Shown here: positions 1-6,655 of the stretch, one piece after another | Layout: each line of letters starts with the position of its first letter | Numbering within the stretch: the first letter of the stretch is position 1 | The notes under the pieces: model-generated | Told to the model about the DNA's origin: nothing | Databases searched by the model: none | What the model saw: the letters and a program-made list of their open reading frames with translations, nothing else | Position numbers and translations under genes: made by a program | Assembly: GCA_020345785.1 (NCBI GenBank) | Contig: CP070771.1 | Span: 738,971-749,279 of the forward strand | Source of the DNA: Desulfobacterales bacterium | GTDB lineage: Bacteria > Desulfobacterota > Desulfobacteria > Desulfobacterales > JAFDCJ01 | Length of the DNA: 10,309 nt | Reading direction: 5' to 3'

Positions 1-36
1 AGATTTGTGTTTTGCCCGCAGGGCTTGAGTCTTTTC

Positions 37-61
37 ATTTGCCGTCCTCTCAACGGCAAAT
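37..61. repeat. Perfect 9-bp inverted repeat (hairpin)
   Basis: The arms at 37-45 (ATTTGCCGT) and 53-61 (ACGGCAAAT) pair perfectly around a 7-base loop. An A-rich run, not a T-run, follows on the + strand, and the - strand has no T-run after the stem either, so it is not a standard intrinsic terminator. It lies in the leader of the hydantoinase-B-like gene and could be an mRNA structure or the end of a repeat element. Its function is unknown. Confidence 0.5.
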
Positions 62-73
62 AAAAAATAATCG

Positions 74-100
74 CCCTTTGCGCCCTTCGCGCCTCTGCGG
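74..100. repeat. Short 9-bp-period repeat, CTTTGCG family (copy 1)
   Basis: Three consecutive 9-base units (CCCTTTGCG, CCCTTCGCG, CCTCTGCGG) precede the first gene. A related, oppositely oriented copy lies at 7810-7835, where the units read CGCAAAGGT and CGCAAATTT on the + strand. It is a degenerate dispersed intergenic repeat with no visible coding role. Confidence 0.45.
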
Positions 101-141
101 TGGAAAAATATTACTACTAATACGTTACCGTAAATAAGAAC

Positions 142-146
142 AGGAG
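142..146 (+). promoter_or_regulatory. Shine-Dalgarno site of the HyuB-like gene
   Basis: AGGAG ends 9 bases before the ATG at 156. This supports ATG 156 over the in-frame ATGs at 177 and 183, which have no comparable purine-rich site. Confidence 0.7.
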
Positions 147-155
147 CACTAAGTT

Positions 156-1907
156 ATGCCCGATAGGGATGGAAAAATGAATATGCCGAATTCCAGTAAA
201 TTTGATCCGATTACGTTGGAGATTCTTTGGCGCAGGCTGGTTTCGATTGTCGACGAGGCGGATGCTTCCGTGGCCCGCACCGCGTTTTCAAGCCTTTTGC
301 GTGACGCCCATGACTATACCTGCATGTTTACCGACAGCCGCGGCCAGGAACTGGTTCAGGGAACATTCTGTACGCCGGGGCAGGCTGGAGCTATGGCGCT
401 GGGAGTCAAGAAGTTGGTCAACTCCTTTCCCCCGGAAAGGTATCAACCGGGGGATGTTTTCATCGTCAACGACCCCTGGCTTTTGGCCGGCCATCTGAAT
501 GATGTCTGCGTGATGAGTCCGATTTTTTACAAAGAGCGGCCGGTTGCGTTTACCGCCTGTGTGTTCCATCATTCCGATATCGGCGGCCGGGTTGCCTCGG
601 ACAATCGTCAAGTCTACGAAGAAGGTATTTTTATACCACCGCTGAAACTCTACGATGCCGGCGTGCTCAACGAAGAGGTTCTAAAGCTGATTCGCTGGAA
701 CGTAAGAACGCCGGAGGAGGTGACCGGCGACATTCGATCCCAGGTTGCCGCCAATCATGTGTGTGCCCGCAAGGTCGTCGAAATGATGACGGATGAAGGC
801 CTTGATACCCTCGATGATTTGGCGGATGAAATTATAGACCGCACCGAAAAAAGCATGCGCAAGGCTATTTCCCGGATTCCGGACGGCGTGTATCCTTATG
901 AAGGCGTCATCGAGGGTGCCGGCAGACGAAAGGACATCACCATCAAGTTGACGGTGGCAGTTAAGGGCAGTGATATTCATGTTGATTTTGCCGGGACCTC
1001 ACCTCAGGTGGACTGGGGCGGAAACGTGGTGTACAATTTCACCTATGCTTATGTCTTCATGGCTGTCAAAAGCGCATTCGATCCGGATATCCCGATCAAC
1101 GAAGGCGCCATTCGGCCGGTCAAGATGACTGCTCCTGAAGGAACAGTGGTCAACTGTAAATTTCCGGCAGCGGTGGCAGCCCGCATGCAAATCGGACATT
1201 TTATGACCGAAATGGTTTTCAAGGCACTGGCGCAAGCGACCCCCGACAATATAATTGCCGAAAGCGGCGGCACACCGGCGCAGACCAATATATTTTACGG
1301 TAAGCGCCACAATGGAAATCCCTGGTTGACCATGATCATTCGCGGCGGCGGTCTGGGGGCCAGCAGCCGCATGGACGGTCACCACTGTGCTATTTTCCCG
1401 GCCAACGGGGCCAATACACCGGTGGAAATATATGAAAGCGATACACCGCTGATCGTGGAGGAACGCAGTCTGGTCTGCGATTCCGGGGGCCCCGGTAAGA
1501 TGCGCGGCGGTTTGGGCCGCAAAATGGTCATACGCATTCCGGACGATGAATACGCACCTGAAGGACCCACCTCCATAGCAGTGCAGGCCGGACGCTTCAA
1601 ATATGCCCCCCAGGGATTGTTCCATGCCAAGCCGGGTTCGATTGCCAAATTTTTAATCAACGGACAGGCCGGCGACCCCAGCGGTTTAACCCTGGTAAAC
1701 AACGGGGATGTTATCGAATTTCACAGTGCCGGCGGCGGCGGCTATGGTGATCCCCTGCGGCGTGATCCCGAAGCAGTTGAAGCCGATGTGCGCAACGAAT
1801 ATGTCAGCGTTGAAAAGGCCCGGGAAGACTACGGGGTGGTGATTGATCCGGCAACTTTGCGAATGGATCCGGCAGCGACTGAGAAGTTGCGCTCCGAAAT
1901 GGAATGA
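156..1907 (+). CDS. Hydantoinase B/oxoprolinase family protein (HyuB-like; ketone carboxylase or amidohydrolase subunit)
   Basis: This 583-residue protein has the usual length of the HyuB family. Visible family features are an N-terminal DPITLEILWRRL segment (18-29) followed by IVDEAD, a probable metal-site motif NDPWLLAGHLND (105-116), HHSDIGG (138-144), and a glycine-rich C-terminus GGGGYGDPL followed by an RDPEAVEADV helix and a YVSVEKAREDYGVV ending. HyuB proteins work with an ATP-dependent HyuA subunit in N-methylhydantoinase, 5-oxoprolinase, caprolactamase, acetone carboxylase and acetophenone carboxylase. No HyuA is in the window; it would be expected upstream. The ligase and thiolase downstream favour a carboxylase role (ketone to 3-oxoacid), but this is inference. 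The family call is firm and the substrate is unknown. The protein is probably cytoplasmic, since no signal peptide or membrane segment is seen. Confidence 0.93.
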   Translation: MPDRDGKMNMPNSSKFDPITLEILWRRLVSIVDEADASVARTAFSSLLRDAHDYTCMFTDSRGQELVQGTFCTPGQAGAMALGVKKLVNSFPPERYQPGDVFIVNDPWLLAGHLNDVCVMSPIFYKERPVAFTACVFHHSDIGGRVASDNRQVYEEGIFIPPLKLYDAGVLNEEVLKLIRWNVRTPEEVTGDIRSQVAANHVCARKVVEMMTDEGLDTLDDLADEIIDRTEKSMRKAISRIPDGVYPYEGVIEGAGRRKDITIKLTVAVKGSDIHVDFAGTSPQVDWGGNVVYNFTYAYVFMAVKSAFDPDIPINEGAIRPVKMTAPEGTVVNCKFPAAVAARMQIGHFMTEMVFKALAQATPDNIIAESGGTPAQTNIFYGKRHNGNPWLTMIIRGGGLGASSRMDGHHCAIFPANGANTPVEIYESDTPLIVEERSLVCDSGGPGKMRGGLGRKMVIRIPDDEYAPEGPTSIAVQAGRFKYAPQGLFHAKPGSIAKFLINGQAGDPSGLTLVNNGDVIEFHSAGGGGYGDPLRRDPEAVEADVRNEYVSVEKAREDYGVVIDPATLRMDPAATEKLRSEME

Positions 1908-1983
1908 AGAGTGACGAATGAAGAATGGCGAATTAAGGAATTCTATCTAAATTTAAATTATTAATTGTGCAAAGGAAAAGAGC

Positions 1984-2110
1984 GAGTTGATTGAGTTTAT
2001 TTAGTTAATTGAGTTGATTGAGTTGAATAGGTTGATCGAGTTTATAAAATCAGACTTCATCCTCATTCCCCAACCAACCAACCAATCAACTTATTCAACT
2101 AATCAACCAA
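1984..2110. repeat. Long imperfect inverted-repeat element built of 9-bp units (copy 1)
   Basis: The left arm (1984-2046) is seven 9-base units of consensus GAGTTGATT, with variants GAGTTTATT, TAGTTAATT, GAGTTGAAT and AGGTTGATC. The right arm (about 2070-2110) carries the complementary AATCAAC motif at the same spacing, so the whole can fold into a long imperfect stem. The region between the arms includes TTTATAAAATCAGACTTCAT. A related element in opposite orientation lies at 5264-5411. The element fills most of the gap between the HyuB-like gene and the ligase and ends just before the ligase Shine-Dalgarno site. Confidence 0.7.
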
Positions 2111-2115
2111 ATTCT

Positions 2116-2121
2116 GAGGAG
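2116..2121 (+). promoter_or_regulatory. Shine-Dalgarno site of the CoA ligase gene
   Basis: GAGGAG ends 7 bases before ATG 2129 and fixes that start. It lies immediately after the right arm of the inverted-repeat element. Confidence 0.7.
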
Positions 2122-2128
2122 CTCAACC

Positions 2129-3421
2129 ATGGCAAAGACTTTCATGCCGTCCTTTAAGAATCTTGCTGAACTGCACGCCCATCAGTTAAAAGGACTCCGA
2201 TGGACGGTTGATCATGCCTACCGGGGATCATCTTTTTATCGCCAACGTCTTGATGAGACCGGGATTCAGCCTGGAGACATTCAAACTCTGGCCGACATCA
2301 GAAAACTGCCGTTCACCACGGCCGATGATCTGCGAGACGGGTACCCTTTTCCGCTGTTATCGGTTCCCGAATCTCAGGTGGTCAGAATTCATGCTTCTTC
2401 GGGCACCACAGGCAAGCGGAAGATATTAAGCTATACCCAAAAAGACATTGATGACTGGATTCATTTTTTTGCCAGGTGCTACGAGATGGCCGGGTTGACC
2501 GCCGAAGACCGGGTGCAAATTGCGGTGGGGTATGGTGTCTGGACGGCCGGTGTGGGATTCCAACTGGGCTGTGAAAAGTTTGGCGCTATGGCACTTCCGG
2601 CCGGCCCCGGAAATGTTGACATGCAATGCGAGTTTCTGGTGGATCTTCAAACAACCGTAATGTGCTGTACGGCCTCCATGGGCCTTTTGATGGCCGAAGA
2701 AGTCAACCGCAGAAATCTCAAAGATCAAATTGCCCTTAAAAAGATGATCTTCGGTTCTGAAAGAAGCAGCGAGGCGATGCGGCATAGAATCAAGGAATTG
2801 CTGGGCCTGGAAGACATGTTTGATATTCCGGGAATGACGGAACTGTACGGACCGGGCACGGGTCTCGACTGTTCGAGGCATGAGGGGATTCATTATTGGG
2901 CGGACTATTATATCCTTGAGATACTGGATCCGGAGACCCTGCAGCCCGTTCCCGCGGGAGAGGTCGGGGAGATGGTGGTGACCACCCTGTGCAAGGAAGC
3001 CGCTCCTTTGATTCGTTATCGGACGAGGGATTTGACGCGGGGGATCGAAAAACCGTGCTCCTGCGGCAACATCCTCCCCCTGCATGACCGCCTGCTGGGT
3101 CGTTCGGATGATATGATCATCTTCCGGGCGGTGAACATTTATCCGGGACAAATCGACGAAGTGTTGTCCGCGATTCCGAATGCCGGCTGTGAGTACCAGG
3201 TTCATCTGGAAAGAAAAGATGACGGTCGAGATTATATGACCATCCGGCTGGAATGCTGCGAAGATTTTGACCCGTCCCGCAAACCCGACCTTGCCGGGAT
3301 GGTGCAAAAGGAGATAAAAAAGAAAATAATGGTTAGCTGTGAAGTTGATGTGGTCGATTACTGTGCCCTGCCGCGTTCGGAGCGCAAGGCAAAGCGGTTC
3401 TTTGATCATCGGCCGGAGTAG
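2129..3421 (+). CDS. Phenylacetate-CoA ligase-like AMP-forming acyl-CoA ligase (PaaK family)
   Basis: The protein has 430 residues, the normal size for PaaK-type ligases, which convert an aryl or short-chain carboxylate, ATP and CoA to acyl-CoA, AMP and PPi. The phosphate-binding loop is ASSGTTGKRK (89-98). Further adenylate-family motifs are GMTELYGPG (235-243), YRTRDLT (297-303) and GRSDDMIIFRAVNIYPGQID (324-343), with the CxC pair (C310, C312) common before it. The C-terminal LPRSERKAKR (414-423) aligns with the usual PRSEGKAKR, so Lys420 is the likely catalytic lysine; Arg419 stands where Gly is usual. No membrane segments are seen. Its place between a HyuB-like subunit and a thiolase suggests it activates the carboxylated product, but phenylacetate or another aryl acid is equally possible. 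The family is certain and the substrate is not. Confidence 0.92.
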   Translation: MAKTFMPSFKNLAELHAHQLKGLRWTVDHAYRGSSFYRQRLDETGIQPGDIQTLADIRKLPFTTADDLRDGYPFPLLSVPESQVVRIHASSGTTGKRKILSYTQKDIDDWIHFFARCYEMAGLTAEDRVQIAVGYGVWTAGVGFQLGCEKFGAMALPAGPGNVDMQCEFLVDLQTTVMCCTASMGLLMAEEVNRRNLKDQIALKKMIFGSERSSEAMRHRIKELLGLEDMFDIPGMTELYGPGTGLDCSRHEGIHYWADYYILEILDPETLQPVPAGEVGEMVVTTLCKEAAPLIRYRTRDLTRGIEKPCSCGNILPLHDRLLGRSDDMIIFRAVNIYPGQIDEVLSAIPNAGCEYQVHLERKDDGRDYMTIRLECCEDFDPSRKPDLAGMVQKEIKKKIMVSCEVDVVDYCALPRSERKAKRFFDHRPE

Positions 3422-3443
3422 AGTCACCGGGAAGTGGTGAGAC

Positions 3444-3491
3444 GGGGAAGTGGGGAAGCGGAGAAGTGGGGAAGTGGGGAAATGGAGAAAA
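3444..3491. repeat. 8-bp tandem repeat, GGGGAAGT type
   Basis: Six consecutive 8-base units run from 3444 to 3491: GGGGAAGT, GGGGAAGC, GGAGAAGT, GGGGAAGT, GGGGAAAT and GGAGAAAA. The array begins about 22 bases after the ligase stop codon and is the first of three different short-period arrays in this 406-bp gap. The period is not a multiple of 3 and nothing indicates coding. Confidence 0.75.
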
Positions 3492-3527
3492 GGCTTTATT
3501 CGTATTTGGAATTTGCGAAATTTTAAA

Positions 3528-3604
3528 GCAAAGGGCAGCGTGCAAAGGGCAAAGAGCATTGCGTAAAGAGCAAAGAGCATAGCGCATAGTGCATAGCGTA
3601 AAGA
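3528..3604. repeat. 7-bp tandem repeat, GCAAAGA/GCATAGC type
   Basis: Eleven consecutive 7-base units occupy exactly 77 bases without phase loss. They are GCAAAGG, GCAGCGT, GCAAAGG, GCAAAGA, GCATTGC, GTAAAGA, GCAAAGA, GCATAGC, GCATAGT, GCATAGC and GTAAAGA. Each unit begins with G, ten of the eleven positions 2-3 are CA or TA, and the rest drifts. A shorter array of the same GCATAG type lies at 5153-5180 after the thiolase gene. Confidence 0.8.
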
Positions 3605-3605
3605 G

Positions 3606-3654
3606 GGAATTTGGAAATCGGAAGTCGGAATGCGGAAGTGGGAATGCGGAGTTT
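3606..3654. repeat. 7-bp tandem repeat, GGAATGC type
   Basis: Seven 7-base units (GGAATTT, GGAAATC, GGAAGTC, GGAATGC, GGAAGTG, GGAATGC, GGAGTTT) follow the GCAAAGA array after one base. It has the same period but a different consensus. From 3655 to the Shine-Dalgarno site at 3814 the gap is mostly A/T-rich and unique. A possible -10-like TATAAA lies at 3742-3747 without a convincing -35 partner. Confidence 0.75.
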
Positions 3655-3813
3655 GGGAGCAGAGAGTATAATGCATAGCCCAGAGCGATAATGCAAAAAA
3701 CAAAAAGATATTTTCAATATTAATTTTCGTGTTTGTCGCATTATAAAATAAGTCCCAAAATGCAGGGAAGTAATTTTTCAGAGATCATCTGTTTATAAAC
3801 GATAACGAAAATT

Positions 3814-3820
3814 AGGAGGA
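3814..3820 (+). promoter_or_regulatory. Strong Shine-Dalgarno site of the thiolase gene
   Basis: AGGAGGA ends 7 bases before ATG 3828. It is the strongest ribosome-binding site in the window and fixes the thiolase start, implying efficient translation. Confidence 0.8.
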
Positions 3821-3827
3821 CATTGCG

Positions 3828-5018
3828 ATGTTGACGAAAGTGTATATTCCTTACCGGGGTTATTTCAGCTCGCCGTTTGCGCGTTGGCAGGGGAGCATGG
3901 CCAATGAGAATGCGATTGTGCTGGCAGCCGAGACAGCGAAACGATGGCTGGCGGAAAAAAACTGGGATCCGAAAATTTTTGATTATCTTTTTCTGGGAAT
4001 CACCGTTCACCAGCCCCACGGCTTTTACGGCGGCCCCTGGGCCGCGGCGATGATGGGCGCCGCCGGCATACCCGGACTTCTGGTCAGTCAAGCCTGTTCG
4101 ACCTCGACCATCGCCGTTTATCAAGCCAGTGTCGGGGTTGAGACCGGCATGTACAATACACCCATTTGCCTGATGACGGACCGTTGTTCCAACGGCCCCC
4201 ACGCCATTTGGCCGAATCCACAGGGACCGGGCGGCCAGGTGATTTCAGAAGACTGGTTGATGGATAACTTCGGCCGGGACCCCTGGGCCGGTGAGGCGAT
4301 GATAAAAACAGCTGAAAACGTGGCGGCAGAGGCCGGCATCACCCGGGAGAAATGCGATGCGGTCACTTTAAGACGCTACGAACAGTACAAGGACGCGCTG
4401 GCCGATGATCGCGCCTTTCAAAAACGCTACATGTATCCTGTAATGCTGAGAGTTTCCAAGAAACAGACTATTATGCTCGAAGCCGACGAAGGTATCATGG
4501 AAAGCACGGCCGAGGGTCTGGCTAATCTCAAACCCGTGCTGCCCAATGGGGTTCACACGTTCGGAGCCCAGACCCATCCGGCGGACGGCCATTGTGCCGT
4601 TACCGTTACCACTCGTGAAAAAGCAAGAGAACTGTCGGCTGATCCGGATGTTGAAATCCAGGTGGTTTCCTATGGGTATGCCCGCACCAAACCCGCCTTC
4701 ATGGCTGCAGCGGTGTATCCTGCCGCTCAAATGGCACTGGATAATGCCGGTATTAAAGCGGGCGATGTCAAGGCTGTTAAAACGCACAATCCATTTGCGG
4801 CCAACGACATCTATCTGGCCGACAAACTGGGTATCGATGTCAACAGCATGAACAACTATGGCTGCTCTCTGATATTCGGCCATCCCCAAGGGCCCACCGC
4901 AGGTCGCCTGATCATCGAAGGGATCGAGGAAGTCGTTATGAACGGCGGTGGCTACTTGCTTTTTGCAGGCTGTGCCGCGGGAGACACGGCAGCCGCGCTG
5001 GTGGTGAAAGTGGGGTAG
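3828..5018 (+). CDS. Thiolase-superfamily acyl-CoA acetyltransferase (SCP-x/non-canonical type)
   Basis: The protein has 396 residues, typical of thiolases, which cleave 3-oxoacyl-CoA with CoA or run the reverse condensation. Active-site elements appear in order: Cys90 in SQACSTSTIA as the probable nucleophile, HNPF (320-323) in the position of the NEAF motif, His352 in GHPQGPTAGR, and Cys382 in FAGCAAGD near the C-terminus. The surroundings deviate from classical FadA/AtoB motifs and resemble the divergent SCP-x-like thiolases that often act with a DUF35/OB-fold partner; no such partner is in the window. It is cytoplasmic, with no signal peptide. Following a HyuB-like carboxylase subunit and a CoA ligase, it could cleave the 3-oxoacyl-CoA made by carboxylation and activation of a ketone. 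That link is inference. A role in beta-oxidation or biosynthetic condensation is possible. Confidence 0.88.
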   Translation: MLTKVYIPYRGYFSSPFARWQGSMANENAIVLAAETAKRWLAEKNWDPKIFDYLFLGITVHQPHGFYGGPWAAAMMGAAGIPGLLVSQACSTSTIAVYQASVGVETGMYNTPICLMTDRCSNGPHAIWPNPQGPGGQVISEDWLMDNFGRDPWAGEAMIKTAENVAAEAGITREKCDAVTLRRYEQYKDALADDRAFQKRYMYPVMLRVSKKQTIMLEADEGIMESTAEGLANLKPVLPNGVHTFGAQTHPADGHCAVTVTTREKARELSADPDVEIQVVSYGYARTKPAFMAAAVYPAAQMALDNAGIKAGDVKAVKTHNPFAANDIYLADKLGIDVNSMNNYGCSLIFGHPQGPTAGRLIIEGIEEVVMNGGGYLLFAGCAAGDTAAALVVKVG

Positions 5019-5033
5019 AGGCGGGCTTCTTCG

Positions 5034-5066
5034 ATTGCGGATTGCAGATTTCGGATTGCGGATTGG
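5034..5066. repeat. Degenerate GGATTGC-type repeat
   Basis: Direct repeats of CGGATTGC, GGATTGCAG, TCGGATTGC and GGATTGG follow about 16 bases after the thiolase stop codon, with spacings of 7-8 bases. It is the first of several short-period arrays in the 467-bp gap before the transporter genes. Confidence 0.55.
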
Positions 5067-5094
5067 AAAGGAACAAAGAGAAGTATGAAGATAG

Positions 5095-5143
5095 GCGTTG
5101 CAGGTTGCGCGTTGCGTGTTACAGGTTACGGGGTGCGGGATGC
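5095..5143. repeat. 7-bp tandem repeat, GCGTTGC type
   Basis: Seven exact-phase 7-base units occupy 49 bases: GCGTTGC, AGGTTGC, GCGTTGC, GTGTTAC, AGGTTAC, GGGGTGC and GGGATGC. Its period equals that of the arrays at 3528 and 3606, but the consensus differs. Confidence 0.75.
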
Positions 5144-5152
5144 GAGGAGGGG

Positions 5153-5180
5153 GCATAGGGCATAGAGCAGAGCGCATAGC
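5153..5180. repeat. 7-bp tandem repeat, GCATAG type (second copy)
   Basis: Four 7-base units (GCATAGG, GCATAGA, GCAGAGC, GCATAGC) follow the GCGTTGC array. They match the later units of the 3528-3604 array, so the same repeat family sits behind two different genes. Confidence 0.7.
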
Positions 5181-5263
5181 GAAAAACGACATAAGCGGAC
5201 TGTCAATTACAGGGAGGCATTTTCAGCGGCGGTTCATAGCTCATAGTTGATAGAAAAAGAGTA

Positions 5264-5411
5264 GATTAGGTTGATTAAGTTGACTGGTTGATTAGGAAAG
5301 AAGGATTAAATCTGATTTTATAAGCTCAATCAATCCTTCCACCCAAATAGTGTTCGTCAGCCGATGAGCTCATACAACTCAATCAACAAATCAACTTAAC
5401 CAACTAATCAA
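5264..5411. repeat. Long imperfect inverted-repeat element (copy 2, opposite orientation)
   Basis: The left part (5264-5295) is rich in GGTTGATTA-like units and the right part (about 5374-5411) in AATCAAC-like units, so the two can pair. Between them TCTGATTTTATAAGCTC (5311-5327) matches the reverse complement of the region after the left arm of copy 1 (GAGTTTATAAAATCAGA at 2038-2054), with one mismatch in 17 bases. The two elements are therefore related and inverted with respect to each other. Here the loop (5296-5373) is longer than in copy 1. Confidence 0.65.
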
Positions 5412-5417
5412 ACAAGG

Positions 5418-5480
5418 AAACGATCCCAACGATTCTAACGATCCTAACGATCTCAACGAACATAACGAACCAAACGACCA
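5418..5480. repeat. 9-bp tandem repeat (7 units) directly before the permease gene
   Basis: Seven 9-base units fill exactly 63 bases: AAACGATCC, CAACGATTC, TAACGATCC, TAACGATCT, CAACGAACA, TAACGAACC and AAACGACCA. The AACGA core is kept in all seven. The array begins directly after inverted-repeat copy 2 and ends 5 bases before the permease ATG, where a Shine-Dalgarno site would be expected. It could be a protein-binding array, an unstructured leader or simply repeat debris. Confidence 0.8.
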
Positions 5481-5485
5481 TTGCT

Positions 5486-6583
5486 ATGGCGGAAACAGCA
5501 GTTCAAAATACTCCGGTCGAAGAAATCAAACCACCTGTAACCGAGGTCGGTGTTATCGGTTGGATTCGGACCAATCTCTTCAAAGGCTGGTTTAATTCCA
5601 TATTAACTATAATAACGCTTTATCTTTTATGGACCATCATACCCCCTTTGATTCGATGGGCTTTTATTGACAGCCTGTGGTTATCGACAGGGGCAGAATG
5701 CCAACAGAGCGATGGTGCCTGTTGGTCTATTATACCCGCCAATATACGATTTATCATTTTCGGATTTTTTCCTTATGATCAGCAATGGCGCCCCTTGCTG
5801 GCGATGGGGCTGTTAATCGGCCTGCTATTCTACAGCCGCAATCGAAAGCACTGGAAAAAATCACTGCTTTATGCCTGGCTTTGCGGCCTAGTTGTGATGG
5901 GAGTCCTGATGAAAGGCGGGCTCTTCGGTTTATCATCAGTTGAAAGCACGCAATGGGGGGGGCTTCCGTTAACACTGCTGTTATCCGTTTTCGGACTGAC
6001 CGCCGCCTATCCTTTAGGTGTCGTTATGGCATTGGGGCGCCGGTCGAAAATGTCGGCCGTTAAGATGCTGTGTATTCTTTATATTGAATTGATTCGCGGT
6101 GTACCTCTCATCAGTCTGTTGTTCATGTCTTCTGTCGTCTTTCCCTTATTTCTACCCGAGGGAATTACCATCAACAATATTCTAAGAGCCCAGGTCGCCA
6201 TAATTCTCTTCACTGCAGCATACATCGCCGAAGTCGTTCGCGGGGGATTGCAGGCCATACCCCGCGGGCAATATGAGGCCGCCCATTCTTTAGGATTAAG
6301 CTATTATCTGACCATGCGTTTGGTTATTCTTCCCCAGGCACTAAAAATAGTCATACCGCCGACAGTTCAGCAATTGATCTCGGCCTTCAAAGATACTTCC
6401 CTGGTTGTTATCATTGCTCTTTTCGATATTTTGAGAACCACACAGACGGTGCTCAGCGATCCAAAGTGGATGGGATTTTCGGCCGAAGCCTATATTTTTG
6501 TTGCCTTGATATACTTTTTATGCTGTTTTTTTATGTCCAATTATAGCCGGCGGTTAGAAAAAGAACTGGAAACGGGGTATTAA
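5486..6583 (+). CDS. aapM: Polar amino-acid ABC transporter permease, AapM type
   Basis: This 365-residue inner-membrane protein belongs to the His/Glu/Gln/Arg permease family. A long N-terminal region with GACWSI (77-82) and a GFFPYDQQWRP segment (93-103) is characteristic of AapM rather than of the shorter GlnP/HisM proteins. Membrane segments are visible near 38-57, 103-118, 127-144, 159-184, 193-220, 234-251, 298-316 and 334-351. The EAA loop that contacts the ATPase is YEAAHSLGLSYYLTMRLVILPQA-like at 263-285, and RGVPLIS lies at 204-210. ATG 5486 has no Shine-Dalgarno site; a 9-bp repeat array precedes it, and no other good in-frame start lies between the upstream stop at 5405 and this ATG. 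The ATPase follows 124 bp downstream. AapQ and the binding protein AapJ are missing from the window. Confidence 0.92.
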   Translation: MAETAVQNTPVEEIKPPVTEVGVIGWIRTNLFKGWFNSILTIITLYLLWTIIPPLIRWAFIDSLWLSTGAECQQSDGACWSIIPANIRFIIFGFFPYDQQWRPLLAMGLLIGLLFYSRNRKHWKKSLLYAWLCGLVVMGVLMKGGLFGLSSVESTQWGGLPLTLLLSVFGLTAAYPLGVVMALGRRSKMSAVKMLCILYIELIRGVPLISLLFMSSVVFPLFLPEGITINNILRAQVAIILFTAAYIAEVVRGGLQAIPRGQYEAAHSLGLSYYLTMRLVILPQALKIVIPPTVQQLISAFKDTSLVVIIALFDILRTTQTVLSDPKWMGFSAEAYIFVALIYFLCCFFMSNYSRRLEKELETGY

Positions 6584-6639
6584 TGTATTAAGCGTTTAGC
6601 GCCGCCACATCGATAATTTGTTTTTTATTTTGCCGTGTG

Positions 6640-6655
6640 CTTTGATATATCAAAG
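6640..6655. promoter_or_regulatory. Perfect 16-bp palindrome (possible operator)
   Basis: CTTTGATATATCAAAG is a perfect dyad in the 124-bp gap between permease and ATPase. It is not followed by a T-run, so it is not an intrinsic terminator. Such a dyad could bind a dimeric regulator or form a short mRNA stem. A second short dyad, GGCCTGAGGCC (6685-6695), lies just before the ATPase start. No regulator is identified. Confidence 0.4.

Noticed and set aside
14..36. Intrinsic terminator of an upstream gene (GCCC-GCA-GGGC followed by T-rich sequence)
   Set aside because: The stem is only 4 bp and the T-run is interrupted (TTGAGTCTTTT), so it is too weak to call without knowing the upstream gene.
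999..1625. - strand open frame (208 codons) opposite the HyuB-like gene
   Set aside because: It is a shadow of a well-supported gene with no family features.
3444..3654. CRISPR array
   Set aside because: Units are only 7 to 8 bases, directly adjoining and variable, with no spacers and no cas genes nearby.
2426..3703. Long - strand open frame (425 codons) opposite the CoA ligase
   Set aside because: It overlaps the ligase, whose motifs are complete. Its N-terminal part is a translation of the 7- and 8-bp repeat arrays (periodic LFALYAM-like and FPTSP-like peptides), and it has no recognisable domain.
3742..3747. Sigma-70 -10 box (TATAAA) for the thiolase gene
   Set aside because: No -35-like hexamer lies at a 16-18-base spacing, and the surroundings are A/T-rich, so such hexamers are expected by chance.
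4368..5192. - strand open frame (274 codons) opposite the thiolase and the following repeats
   Set aside because: It begins in the short-period repeats and runs antisense through the conserved thiolase C-terminus. No domain is recognisable.
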